From the NCBI GenBank assembly GCA_025331125.1, contig JAOALB010000021.1, positions 83,392 through 147,391 of the forward strand: DNA of 64,000 bases. Direction: 5' to 3'. The stretch comes from Mycogone perniciosa (lineage: Eukaryota; Ascomycota; Sordariomycetes; Hypocreales; Hypocreaceae). The notes beneath the pieces were generated by a model. The model searched no databases, was not told where the DNA came from, and saw only the letters and a list, made by a program, of their open reading frames with translations. Positions within the stretch are counted from its first letter, which is position 1. The number at the start of each line of letters is the position of its first letter. Positions 11,353 to 24,318 of the stretch are shown piece after piece. The position numbers and the translations under genes were made by a program.

Positions 11353-14300
11353 ATGGGTCGCAATCGAGGTTCGTGCTCCATTCCAGTTCTGTTACACACT
11401 TGCATTCGTCACAAGCCCACCCGCAGACCCCCTGGTCAGCTTGCTCCAGGCCACCCCAAGCCTAACCAAGCCCGTTCGGCCGCTAGACCCCAGCATCCAA
11501 GACCAATGATGACACTGCCCCCTCCTGTTATGCTGAGGATAGGCGCTGCTCATGATTCACTTACATACCACCACATTGCCATGTCCATGCCTCCCACACC
11601 CCCTTACTAAGTGTTTTGCTTGTTGTCGTTGCCAGCTAGCCAACTAACGAGCGCATATGTAGTCCTCTCTTTCATGTCCCAGCTATCTGCCGGACGAAAG
11701 ACACCCTCACCACTCTCACCACCCTCACCACCCCCTTCGTCAACTCCTCCCTCCGACGACCCTCCCATTGCCAACCTCAACACCAATATCAAGACCACAA
11801 AAAACAGGAATAGTGAAGCTTTCCCGAATTACCAGCCGGATCTCCGTCGTCCTGTCACGCCGCCAACGACGTCTGATTATGGCAGTCCGATAAATAGCCC
11901 ACTCCGTCATAGCCCACATCAGCGCCAAAGAAGTAGTTCGCGACCCTTGTCCATGGTGCAAGCATATCAACCGCCCGTCATGGACGTTAACGAAGATACT
12001 ATCCCGGAGCTGCAGCCCATCTTCTCTCTTCTAAACAGCCATGCCAACAAATTATACCACGAAGGATATTTTCTGAAGCTCGATGACCAGAATACCCGTA
12101 TGTAACGAATCTCTCCATCTCTGCCCCCGCCTGACGTACGTGCGCCCAAGCGTTACTGACCTCCATCACCTCCGTCATGTAGAAGGCAAACCGAATCCAG
12201 ACAGGTCGTGGGCTGAATGCTTCGCCCAACTTGTTGGCACCGTTTTGTCCCTGTGGGATGCAGCTGAACTTGATGCAGCTGGCGACAATGGCGAAGTCCT
12301 CCCTAAGTTCATCAACCTCACGGACGCTTCGATCAAAATGGTAGGGCCCCTCACATGTCCATCGTCATCACAACTTCGCTAACCCCTGCTGTAGATTGAG
12401 TCCCTCCCCACCCGTTCTAATGATGGCCAGCCGCTGCAAAATATTTTGAGCGTTTCTACTGCTGGCAGAAACCGATATCTTCTCCATTTTAATTCCCATG
12501 ACTCGCTCGTTGAGTGGACGGCCGCCATCCGACTGGCCATGTACGAGCATTCCACACTCCAGGAGGCGTACACTGGCGCTTTGATTGCCGGTAAGGCCAA
12601 GTCGGTTAACAATATTAACATCATCATGGAGAGATCAAGATTCAAAACAGAGGAATGGGTCCGAGTCCGTTTTGGAGCGGGCGTGCCGTGGAGACGCTGC
12701 TGGTGTGTAATCACGCCGCCGGACGAGAAGGAGTATTCCAAGCTCCAAAAGGAGTTGAAGAAGAGATCTGCCTACGACCGGTCGCCTGTTCCCGTCCTGA
12801 AGGGAGATATCAAATTCTATGATACAAAGACGGAGGGGAAAAAACAGAAGAAGGTCCAGCCAATTGCTTCCATCACTGATGCATACTCCGCGTACGCTAT
12901 TTACCCACAGGCCAAGTCTTTGATTGACGCCTCAACACTTATCAAAGTCGAGGGCAACATAGCGATTCATACTAGCCCATCCTCATCCTCAGAGGGATTC
13001 GTCTTTATGATGCCCGAGACCCATCCTGCTGTCAGCGGATTCGAGACAATGCTAAGCTTCTTGTTTCCAGCCTGGGACACTTTTGGTCTCTATGGCCGCC
13101 CTGGCAAACTAATTGCTAGTGTATTGGACTCAAGGTCCCTCATGTTCGCTATGCCCAGACATAGGCGATTTGGCTATTTGGAACTGCAAGATGTCACAGG
13201 CCTTTTGGTCGATGAGAAGTGCTCGGCTTGGAAGGAGAGAGAATGGCGGAGGCGTCTTAAGGAAGCCACCGGTACGAGGATGAACTCTACAGATGACGGT
13301 GCACGCTCTCACTCTCGCAGTGCAAGCAGAATCAGCGCAAGACTGAGCTTCGGCAACGGGATTGGCAAACAGAGAGTGGGCTTCCCAGGGGAGGATGATG
13401 GATCACAACCCAACCGCCTTCGCAGCCACTCCGAGTCTAATAGTCCCGACCGTGCATATTCTACCTCGCCATCTCAGCTTGAGGTTGTTGCCGAGCACGG
13501 CCTGCCCCTCGGGGAGGGATTGAGTTCGGATGACGATCGGAGCACTTCTCCTACCCCTCCACTGGGGCCGATCGAAAGCATGAGGGCGTCACACACACCT
13601 GAGCCGGTCGTGAGACCCCCGGCTTTCAATCATTCATCTCACGATCGCCCATCGAGCCAACCCTACCACTCACCTGAGCTCCGTCAGGCCAACAGTCGAC
13701 TCTCCACCAGCACATTAGCTCAGATGGCCAAGGCTGGTGGGCTCTCTATGCACAAGGCTCCCAATGGTCGAGGTGGCGTGCTTAATGGACCTGCGGTCCC
13801 GCCCCATCGCAATTCCGTAACAATTAATGATGACGGCGACCAGTCCCACGATGCCCTTGGTCTGCCCAATCAACCCTACTCCAACGGAGACCGACCCATT
13901 TCCAGCCAGTCACACCAACGGCCCCGATCTCCCTATGCTCCTGATGCTCCTTTCATGCAGAATTCCAACGATTCACGACCACATACTTCTGAGGGGCGTC
14001 AGCTGCCCTTTGTGCCTGGACATAATCCTGGATCTCAGTCTCAAGATCATCAGTATGCCGCTTATCGACCCGGCGCTGGTCCTCAAGGGTCTCCTCTACG
14101 AAAACCTTTGCCGGTGACGGCTCCTAGCAGCAAGCATCAAAGCCTCACGCCCAACGATATCATTGATCATTATACTACTCAGTCCCGAGCCCAATATGAT
14201 AGTTCTTCTATGCCCCCACCGCCCCCACCACATCACCGACTGAGTGGATTCGATGGGCAGAGTGATCCCTATGATGAACCTGAGTATTCGAGGGCGTCTG

Positions 14301-14839
14301 TAGAGCGACCTCGGGCGGGTGTCTTGAAAACAGTCGGCGGTGCTGAGGCGCCTCAACGAAAGTCGGAGTTCGACATTCCTGATGTTGACTTTGGCCCAAC
14401 CATTAACTATGGTGCTACTCCGGTGATTCGTAAGAAGGTCTCGGAAGATTATGTTCAAAGGCCATATACCCCAACCAACCAGGGACCGCGGCCCCAGTCT
14501 GGCCACAGGAGACAAGAATCGTCTACGATCGCATGGTCGCCTGCAGCATCGCCGTCTGGACCGCGATCTCCAGGTCTCACAGCTGAGCAGTTTGTTCAGC
14601 AGCGTGCTGCGGCAGCCACATCACCCTACGGGCATGGACGCAAGCATTCTACAAATACGCTGGGAGGCAGGTCTCCCAGTCCATCCATGGGGTCATCACG
14701 CAGCATTTCGCCGCAGCCCATGTATCAACCGATGGGTAGCTTGACAGGAGGGCAACCCGGAAGTTTCTCGCCGTCACGAGGACACTACACGCAGAACCAG
14801 TCTAGCATTCACCCGCAATATCAGAGCCAGGCATTTTAG
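11353..14839 (+). CDS. PH-domain protein of the Caf120/Skg3 family (CCR4-NOT associated)
   Basis: Predicted membrane or cortex-binding adaptor related to yeast Caf120 (CCR4-NOT associated) and Skg3. Exons 11353-11368, 11663-12097, 12183-12340 and 12395-14839 give 1,017 residues. The second intron (12098-12182) and third (12341-12394) are required to keep the PH frame; the first, 294 nt with CTAAC branch point and TATGTAG acceptor, joins a 16-nt first exon beginning MGRNR and is less certain (alternative start 11674). After a Pro/Ser leader, the first PH domain begins at KLYHEGYFLK and ends near SLVEWTAAIRLAMYE. A second PH-like region (EEWVRVRFGAG through KSLIDASTLIKVEG) follows. From about residue 480 on, the protein is Ser/Pro-rich and disordered, with SPSP and poly-Pro. 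The family call rests on the tandem PH arrangement and segments such as FGLYGRPGKL. Confidence 0.85.
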
Positions 14840-16312
14840 ATATTAGGGAAAGTATATTGGTGTAGTTTATTCTTGTCATGTTTCTTTTGTTATACAGAAA
14901 GGCCTTGTCGGCGACGAAAGGAAAACTTGGAATGCATTGTGCATGGCAGGCGTTAGGTCAGGAATATTGTATACCAGAGCGAGCTGAAGACGCTCTAGGA
15001 TATTACACGGGAGTGCATTCCATTTTCTTTGTTCCATAGGGTTTTTCGACGGATGTCAACGAGCATCAAAAGCATAGTCTAGCACTTGGATGTCAGGCAA
15101 AGTATTAGACAGATGGAATACAGAGTATCGGGGACATTTCGTTTCATCATATCTACAAAGTGTATATCATTTGCTCAAATGTGTCTCGTGGCTTGACTGT
15201 TTATTTGTAAGCGGGCCGCCTGTATAGAGAGCATGAGGCACATGACTGGGATGGACTGCGTGACGGTCCCAGAAAATTGGTCGCGAGGTTCGTATCTGGA
15301 GGCGAAGGCATATATCCAGGTAGTAGAACTTCGTAGATACTACTCCGTACTTCCAAAGGCGATTTGAGTCTGGATGCTACGCTGAAGTACTTCGTAGTAT
15401 GCATTTATTATTACACGACCCACTGGGTGAATCGTGTTTCGCTGTCTAGGGTCTGGCTGATGATATTCATTGGTTGCTCGTACGCGTAGAGGCGCAGAAA
15501 TCGAGGTGGGAACGGGGCGGCCATTGATTTGGGCCCATCCAACCATCGTATCCGTAGTAAAGATGCGCCCGCATTGTCCTTTGTTTATTGTGTACGAGTA
15601 ATAGTGTATGATTTCCACGACCAGCAGAACCACTATTTTCATAGGTTCTTTGTATAGCGACGCGGTGACTTTCTCAGTCGCCCTCGCGTGACTTCTGGTC
15701 ACTTGCGCGCGCGCTCACGCATGATGAATGCACAATGCCTACTCCGTACATAAGGAATGACATGTTTACCTGTAATCCCGCGGTTGTTGTTACTGGACGC
15801 GCGCTGCCCAATTGAATGTTCTACCACTTCTTCTGGGCTGTCTGTGTCTGTTGGCTGGTGTTGAATACCTACCTAGGTAACCAATACGCCCCCAATTACG
15901 AAGTACACTGAGCCGCAACCCCACCATCACTATCCAGTGCCGATGCAGGCTGCTGGACAACCGCTGTCTTACGTCTTTCTTGCGGCCATGCCCTGGCTGC
16001 CTCTCTGTTTCCTTCATCGAGGCCTTTCTTATTCTCCCCTACCGACTCTAGACACAAACAATCCTCTCAATATATCTTCACCTGTCTTTGTTTGGTGCGC
16101 CCTCAGCGCAAACAGCAGTGCTACCCCGGGCGGCTGCAGTTCTACTATTCTATTAGCCCCCTGTGAGACAGACCCGCGAGGCTCCCATAGCGTCTCTCTG
16201 GCGAGGTGGCGACGGCGTTTGTTCTTCCATCCACCCTCAACAGGCGTTTGCCTGGCCTCGAACAAGGCAATCTGGACTCGTTTCTCGCCGAAGCCTCCTC
16301 GGGTCGCTCCCA
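14840..16312. other. Intergenic between Caf120-type gene and checkpoint kinase
   Basis: 3' UTR of the PH gene and promoter/leader of the kinase. TACTCCGTA-class 9-mers lie near 15345, 15386, 15739 and 15898. No gene supported; frames here are short and uncomposed. Confidence 0.6.
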
Positions 16313-19300
16313 ATGGAGGGCGACGAGTCAACGCAAGGTATGTGCGGATGTCGCCCACCTGGACAACGGCTGTCTTTGTCTCCTATCTCGTTGCGGTCTG
16401 TGTTTGCTAACCCGAAATCTACCTGCAGCGACCCAAAATATCCTCGACCCACGCCGAGTAGGGAAGCAAAACTCGGGCTTTTCGGACGAGGACATATCCG
16501 ACATCATCTGCGTGCTGTACCCAGGCTCCGACTCGGCGCGACAGGAGGTGCAGCGCCTGGCTCAGGAGGACTCGCCGCACATCATTGGCAAGGATGAGGC
16601 CGATGGTGTAGAGCCTGACTACGACCTGGAGGACCATGCTAGTCGGTTCGAGTCGAATCCTAACGGCCATGGCAACTATGCCATCATACTGCGACTGTCG
16701 AGCCAGGTCAAGAATCCCGCGGCAGGCTTTGCCTTTGGGAGGAACAACGCTAGGTGTGACGTTGTGTTTGTTAATGACCCCCTGAGGAGGGTTAGCAACA
16801 TTCACTTTCGCATTTACGTCAATGAATATGGCAATGTTATGATTGAGGACCAGTCAACCAATGGCACCTTTGTCGACCGAAATCTCTTGACGTCGCATCC
16901 CAAGGAGGCCGGCAAGCCAGCTGTCACTAGGTGGGTGTTGAGCTCTGGTTCCGTCATTAGAATTTTCCTGCACAAGGAGATTCGAGACTTGACATTTCGG
17001 GTCCGCATCCCTCGTCGCGACGAGGAGTACGATCGAGCGTACACAAACAAGGTCGAGGAGTACTTTGCCCGCCATGGACTGCAAGGACCCGTCGAGACCG
17101 TTGGTGCTGGCCCGGGAGGCCATGTTGACTTGTTCCGGACCGCTGCACAGACGACCGCGCCACGACGGCTTGAGCGTGAACCGACCGAAGTACAGCAGCG
17201 ATCACCTTCCAAACGCAGAGAGCAGAACGTCATGAGACGTGAGTGGACTGGCTCCGGCAAGTACAACAGGATAGGCATGATTGGCAAAGGCGCTTTCGCA
17301 GTGGTCTATAAAGTGACATCAAAGTATGACGGGAGACCGTACGCTGCCAAGGAGCTCGAGAAACGCCGCTTCATTAAGAACGGAGTGCTGGATCAGAAGG
17401 TGGAAAATGAGATGAAGATTATGCAGCGGGTGCAACACGTATGTCAAACTCAATCGCCCCTTTTATCCTCTTGAGACTGTTGTTGTTGTTGTTGTTGTGA
17501 CTAACATTAGACAAGCCCAATGTCGTCCGATATATGGAGCATTTTGACTGGGATGACAGACTTCTCATCATCATCATGGAGTATATACCCGGAGGCGATC
17601 TTGGAAAGCTCATTGCAGATGATATCCCATTTACGGAAACGATGGCGAAGACCATGGGACAGCAACTCTTGAGTGCTCTCGGCTATTTACATGCCAATAA
17701 TATTACGCACAGAGACGTCAAACCGGACAATATTTTAATCAGCTCTTTGAAACCACTAGAGGTAAAGCTTACCGACTTTGGTCTGTCAAAGATGGTCGAT
17801 ACAGAGCAAACATTCTTGCGAACGTTTTGCGGCACGTTGCTTTATTGTGCTCCTGAAGTATACACCGAGTTCGCCGAGTACGACGATAATGGTATTAGGA
17901 ATAGAGGCAAAAGAGCTCGTCGCGTGCTTGGTCAGAGATATAACCACGCTGTGGACATCTGGTCTCTTGGTGGCGTTCTCTTCTACTCATTGACTGGGGC
18001 ACCACCCTATCCCGTTAAGAGCGGAATCAGTTACTCTGAGCTTCTTCACAAAATCATGACTACGATGCTGAACATTGAGCCACTTCAGAGATATTGCATC
18101 TCGGAGAAAGGCATTGATTTCCTCTGCCGGATGCTTCAGAGGCGCCCGGAAAATCGTGCGACGGTGGAAGAGCTTGACAATCACCCGTGGCTAGGGGGTT
18201 CTGGCTTGACCATACAGGCTTCACAATCGTATGATGAGATCACGGATGATGAAGACTTGGTTGAGCCGTCCCAATTTCGGCATACGGCTTATGACGAGGA
18301 GGATCGAGTGAGTGATTCGATGGGAGAGGAGGAGGAAAAAGAGAATTATGCCTTTGGACAGGGAACACAACCTCCCCGGCTATTCGGTGAGGTGGGAGCT
18401 TCTGCCCTCGGTAGCTCTGGGGTTATCCCAGATAACTTCCTGAACTTACCTATTGGGAACGGCGGCGAAGGACGAAATAACGTCGCTGACTCACAAGTCG
18501 ACGAAGCATACGACTCTGGAGATTCTGCGGCAACCAAGCTGAAAACCCGTCGCATATACAGACAAACAAGTGCCTCTATCGAGCATCAACAATCCGCAGA
18601 CCAGTTGCAAAGCTTGGTAGACGATGTTGCCTCACAAAGTCTTGGCGGCTCAGAATCAGTGGCCAGGAATCTGGGTGCCTCGATCTACTCAGTTCGATCA
18701 TCAGATCTGAACACCAGCAAGCGCAAACCACCTTCATCGGCCGAGGCGAGTGATGAGTTTGAGAGCACACCGACTGGTAAACCTACCATCAAGAGACTCA
18801 AGTCTGAATGTACCCTTGACGAGCTCTCTGATGATGCTATCGAAGAATTCAAGCTACTAGCGCGCATGCCCCAGATAAGGAGGCTGGGATCTGGCCGACA
18901 AATCGATGGCCCGGTCAGCAAAATCCAATTCTGGGAACCTGATCGGAAGACATGGCATCTCAATTACCCCGAAATGACGCAGCTTCAACACGATGCGTTT
19001 GCTCAGGCTGCTCGGGAGGGAGGAGAGGAATTCGCCCCTGGAAAATCGCCTCTATGGGATCTCGCTATGAAATATTTCCCTGCGGTCACCATGGCAGAGA
19101 GACAAAACGGACAAGCTCACATGACGAATCTGGGGCGTAATGAGGATACTCCCATGGAATTTCCTCCTACGGCTGTGCCTACTATGGACGAGTCGATCCC
19201 TGATCTTCCCGACACTCAAATAGTGGTACCCGTACAGGCCGATATAGCGGCGCGAGCTGTCGGCATGGTGGATTCTGATCCCAACTCTTGCATTCAGGGA

Positions 19301-20047
19301 ATTTCGTTTCCTATAACCGATTCTTTATCATCCTTTGGTCGCGGGCCCGAAAACACCGACGTCTTCGAGCCCAAGTCAGAGCCAAGAGTACCAAAATATG
19401 CCTTCAAGATCATTCTGTGGAAGGAGGGCTACGATCCGGCCAAAGACCCAAGCAAGGTGGCCCATCCATGGGCTCGAGGAGCGGCTAATGACCAAGGCTC
19501 ATACTCCTTCTGGATCTCAACTAAAGCCACGCTTGGAATACGCATCAACGGCCACCTCCTTCAATCATCCGACGCGAAGAACCCTAGCGGGCCTTCAGTA
19601 CACTGGACCAAGATCTACAACGGCGATTCCTTGCTCATCTGGGGAGGCCCCGACCCTCGAAACCAAACAAAGCTGATCTTCCGGTGTTTCTGGGGCGCTT
19701 CCTCACAACCTCGTGGCCCCATGCAGCAACTCGAATTGGCGCCTCCAGCTCTAGCACAGAAACTAGACGGCGCGTACCAACGAACAGAGAAACGCATCCG
19801 CGACACCGCCGAGAAGCGTCGCAAACTTGACGAAGCCAAAGCAGAGCATCACCAGCGTACCCTACGCGTAGGCTGGGAACGACAGAGGAGCTCTACCTTT
19901 GAACAGAAGAGACAGGAGGCCGTTGAGTTCCTTGCCGCGAGACAGGCTCTCTCGAGGAGAACATCTCCCGCGAATATGCCCCCGACGAGCCGCCACCACA
20001 CGGCTCGACTAACTCCGGACAAGGACTCTGTTCGATCAGTCTGGTGA
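16313..20047 (+). CDS. RAD53: Checkpoint Ser/Thr kinase with two FHA domains (Rad53/Chk2 family)
   Basis: DNA-damage/replication checkpoint effector kinase; FHA domains bind phosphothreonine on upstream mediators. Exons 16313-16337, 16429-17438 and 17516-20047 (introns 91 and 77 nt) give 1,188 residues. Order: FHA1 (about residues 95-190; FGRNNARCD, the SNIHF turn, DQSTNGTFV), kinase domain (about 285-575) with IGKGAFAVVYK, catalytic Lys in AAKELEK, HRDVKPDNIL, DFGLSK and CAPEV, then a long acidic, Ser-rich linker, and a divergent FHA2-like domain (about 970-1070; TLGIRINGHLL, NGDSLLIWGG) followed by a basic coiled-coil tail. FHA-kinase-FHA order is the Rad53 plan; filamentous fungi also carry a second Chk2-type kinase (Neurospora PRD-4/MUS-59), so the exact ortholog is uncertain. 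Intron 2 carries a (TTG)n run and uses an AAG acceptor placed 10 nt after a CTAAC branch point. Confidence 0.9.
17479..17498 (+). repeat. (TTG)n microsatellite inside kinase intron 2
   Basis: Six to seven TGT/TTG units directly upstream of the branch point of the second intron of the two-FHA kinase gene. Confidence 0.9.
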
Positions 20048-20888
20048 TTTGTGTCCGGATGTTCGGACTTGCACTTGTGTATTACTCTACTACTACTACT
20101 TCAATCCACCCCCTTTACTTACTATTAGTGCTTGGATGAGCTAGTGCGATATTGGGCAAGGCATGGGACTGAATGTTCTCTGGAAGATGGTGTTCATTTG
20201 GCATGTTTGGAATTTGGCAGAGAACTGAAAAGAAAATGGCATGATGATGTGAGATGTGAGTGCATCATTCGCGGTTTGGGAAATTTCATGCGAAACGAAT
20301 GATCAGGATTATTACATAGAAAGGCAAACCGGGGGCGTCATTGGAGAGCCCCTCGCATTTGGCTTGGTTGAGTGAGTATGGCGGATCTTTTGCAGCATCA
20401 CACATAACGCATAGATGGTTCTCCCCAATATAATTAGATGCGAGCGAGTTGAAGAAACGATTTCCATGAACCCTTTTTGCACCCTAATTCTAACCTCATA
20501 TTAAACCCAATCTGGGGTCCGAGCTAATCGTACTTGAAGAAGAATAGTAGATCTTCCTTGCACATCGCCTCCCATCCCCAAGTTCAACCTCCCCGCAGGT
20601 AAAATGAAGCCAACAAACAACCAGAACCCTGTGAGTAAAATACATGTAAGAAACATCCATGAAGATGAAGAAAAGGCAATGACAAAGAGCACCGCCTCGT
20701 AGAAGAGAATAATAACATGTTCCAACCCGAATTATCCATACAGCAACAACTTCCCCCCCCCCCCTTTCCCGTCTCCCCAGAGCAAAAACAAAAACAAGAT
20801 TTGATCGTCGCAAAGTCGACTGTTCACAGCGACGAGAAAGAAAGAAAGAAATGGTACTTCCATCACATCAACCTTCAACAAACGTTTT
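20048..20888. other. Convergent 3' intergenic region
   Basis: Lies between the stop codons of the kinase (plus) and the Zn-repeat gene (minus), so it holds two 3' UTRs. A 13-14 nt poly-C run occurs near 20753-20765. No gene seen. Confidence 0.6.
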
Positions 20889-23800
20889 TTAGTAGTCCTC
20901 ATAGAGCTGAGTAGGACTGGCTTTTCCGTCAAATTTATCGGAGTCGTCAGAGTCGTCGTTCGAAAAGTTTTCGATTTCGGAGATTTCTGGCTCGTCGTCT
21001 TCTTCCGATTCAGTGGACGAGTCGGATACAATTGTGTCAAGAGATGCAGAGACAACATCAACAGTATTAAATTCTGCGGGAAGAAGATGTTGTCAGAACT
21101 TGCCACTACGTTTTTGTTGTCTTGGGCAAAAAGGAAGAGTTTACTTACCAAGTAACATGGCACGGTGTACTGGAGAACCAATTGGTGAGGAGGGCTCCTC
21201 GATTATGGGTTCCGGGATCCATTCGTTTGGTTTTCTAAAACCCTTGGCCTTGTCTCGCTGGCATTCCCACCACTCGTTTGTGCGTGTGGTACATTTACCA
21301 AAGGGATGGTAGCCCCTGAGATCAGGGAAAGATCGCTTGCGAGGCTCGTAGTAAGGATTGCTCGATCGCGAATACTCGCTATTATACCCACTCTGTGCGA
21401 ATGATTCATCATCACGCATCGTGTAACACTCCGAGTCGAATCGAGAGGTGTAGTCCCCAAAGTCCGATGCCGGTCCAAAGGGGGATCCAGCTTGTTTGCC
21501 CTGGCGGAACCTCGACTTGGTGCCGAAACTTCCCCAAGGATTGCTGGTGGCCTCTGAGAAATCCTGACTGCGTGGGCTGAAGGACGTGGATCCAGGTGAT
21601 TTCAGACCACTAGTATCATTCCCAAAAGTTGTACCTCCGAAGTTCGTTGCTCCGAAAGCCCCTCGAGATGCGCGGAGAGGTGGCACCTCCTGGTCATCCC
21701 CGGCTCCTTCACTTCGGTTGGTGAAGGTGCTATTAATGTCCGGCGGGAATCCTGTAACTCCATCTGATCCAGGGGATAAGTCTGCTTGTCGAGTGGCAGA
21801 CCCAGGGGATTGTTGGCCTTCTTGTGCCGCTGGCATGTAGGCCCAAGCAGCAGTTTTGCTCCTATCACGTTTGGCAAAGGCGCTTCCCCAAAGATTCTCT
21901 GTAGACCGAGCCCGCTCTTCGTAATAAGTACCAGACATTTCTTGCTCGAAAGGAGGAGACCCTCGAGTCCATTCTTGTTGAGCACCATAGCCGCGTGCTC
22001 CATACCTATATCCATCCCCGAAAACAGGGATTGGTCTACCGTCGTCAGACATCCGCGGCGAGTCCCCGTAGATTCCTCTGCGACTGGGTACGGTATCATC
22101 ACATGGCTTGATATCCTCTTCGTGAGTTTCAGCCTGAGATGAGACATCGCTTGGGAGACGGGAGTCGGAGGACCGGATGTTGACAGTCGGTCTAAATTTC
22201 ACGGTCTTGCTTCCTGATGAATGGGTCGAACCATCACTCGACGGAGGACTTTGAATGGTCCCGTCGGAGCCTCGGGGGGAGCCCTGGGGGGAGCCCTGAT
22301 AATACGACGGCTGCTCAATAGGCCCTGTGGTAGCGATGCTGTCTCTATTGACACCGTCGAAGCCAGTAGCAGATTTTGTACGTTTACCATTCGCAGGAAG
22401 AGATTGTGTCTCTGTGGGGGATGCTATATCCTCAACATATGGTGCCTGGTAGTTCTTCCCAGAGGTCGTGGCGTCGAAAGGTCCGTATTGATTTTCCGGG
22501 TTTGCCAATGGGCTTCTTTGAGCTCGTCTCTGAGTCGATCCAAGATTGCGATCGGGGCAGTACAGCGAGGCTGGCGACAAGGTTGAGGGATCCAACCGAG
22601 GTGAAAGAGGCGAGAGGTTCAATGGCCGGACAGCCTTTCTTCCTTGAACGCCTGAAATACCACTCCTTGGTGGGTCGTGTTGATGTTCACTGGCTGAGCC
22701 GGGTACAGAGGACAGGGAGGCCCGAGGCTTGACTGTGTGTTCGGCAATGCCCCGTGTAGACGTCAAGGAGGCGGTCACCTTCTTATTCTCGGGAAGGATT
22801 GTAGAGGCCTTGTGGGAGTTGTCTCCTTTTTGCGAAGAAGTCTGATACCAATTATTTTACCGCCGCTCAAGATGGTGCTCTTTGACTTACGAAGTTAACG
22901 ACAGAAGCCTCAGCATTATCTCCGGCGTCTTGGATTTCCAGGATGCATTTCCCGCAATAATTCGGTGTCAAAAGGCCACCCTTCGTCTTTGGGTTCTTGC
23001 GATGAAATGCCTTGGATCGGACAACCCCACACCTGTAACAGAAGTGATGCTCCAGGGCTCCGGTCACCATCTCCGCTTCCTGGCACGATTCGCAATAATT
23101 CAGAATTAGCTTCTGTCCCGGGATAATAGGATGTTTGTCGTGAAACTTGGCAGAACGAATGCGGCCACAGCCGGAGCAAAGATGATGACACATGTTTCGT
23201 TCCGGACTCATCGTTCGTTGACTGGTTGGGCCATCAATAGGCTCAAGACGAGGATTCAGCTCTACAGGATTGGTTTCGGAGTTTTGTACCGGACGAGGAG
23301 ATGCCTCATTATCCCGAGATGATTGCCCAGAAGTTGTAGCTGGGTTGTGTTGTGTATTCGATTGGCCGCCAGCTGAGAATTCTGGTTGATGTGACTCCTT
23401 AGTTGGTTCCCCCATCCCCAATACAGTGTTGAGCGTTGTGTTGAGTTTTGTCTGCAAGGCAGCTAGTTCGCTCTTCAGAGCAGAATTACCTGGGTTTTTG
23501 GATAGTTCCGCAACTTTTCCATCCAGCTCGCGTTGAATACACTGAAGATCCTGTGACACAGGGCCTGATTGCTGCTGCAGTTGGCAAACCTCCATGGGAA
23601 GTTTGGAGTGCGCATACATATCCATCGAAGGATGAATTGCAGGCTGTGTGTAGTTAGCAAAGAAGTGAATAACCGATGGAGCCGGATATTGTGGCACCTG
23701 GGAGACCATAGGAACCGTCGCGTAAGCAAATCGAGGCTGGTAGTGTTGCTGCGGTTGAGATTCCGTAGCCCGTGCCATAGGAAGTTTGTTTGAAACAGGT

Positions 23801-24318
23801 TTAGACAATGTCGAAGCCGCGGGAGAAACAGATTTTGCAGGGGGACCAGTACAGATTGGAACAATAGATGGAAATGTAACGGAAGCTGAAATGGATGAAG
23901 CAACAGAAGACGACAATGCTGGGGATGATTTGGAGGACTTCTTCCGCTTCAAGAGTCGACGCAGAGATGCGGACTTTCGAGGAGTCTTGGATTCGGGTTT
24001 CTGAGGCGAGGAATCCTGTCGTGCTGGTTGATTCTGATGATGAACTTTCAAGGAAGATCGTCGAGGCGTTGGAGACTCCTAGGCATCCTCACAGTCCGAC
24101 TCCCTACCGACTTCATCAGATGATGCAGATGATTCGCTTTCACTGGTTTCATCGTCGTTCGTGGTGTACTGAATCCTCACTTGCTGCACCTGAGCGGCAG
24201 CCCTTCTTTCTGCGCGTTCAATCTCGCGGCGCGTGGGCAAATTGAAGGCAGCGCTGAGCAGATCAATCTCCTGGCCGTTGATTAGATTTTTGCGCCGATT
24301 CCGTTTGCTGCGTCCCAT
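20889..24318 (-). CDS. Fungal protein with two tandem CxxC zinc-binding repeats; function unknown
   Basis: Not recognised. Proposed exons 24108-24318, 22891-24044, 21149-22841 and 20889-21073 give 1,080 residues. Introns 2 (49 nt, GTAAGT) and 3 (75 nt, GTAAGT/CGCAG) are clear; the first (24045-24107, donor GTAGGG, acceptor AAAG) is postulated to remove an in-frame TAG at 24079-24081. The N-terminus is basic (MGRSKRNRRKN), then acidic, then a basic RRLLKRKK patch. Two related repeats follow: CSGCGRIRSAKFH...NYCESC (about 23075-23190) and CYRCGVVRSKAFH...NYCGKC (about 22945-23045), each with paired CxxC and a conserved RS-x-x-FH. The C-terminal half is Ser/Pro-rich, with a compact motif (HPFGKCTTRTNEWWECQRD, about 21245-21310) and an acidic end in YEDY. 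It could be a nucleic-acid or protein-binding scaffold; nothing in the sequence decides. Confidence 0.7.
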
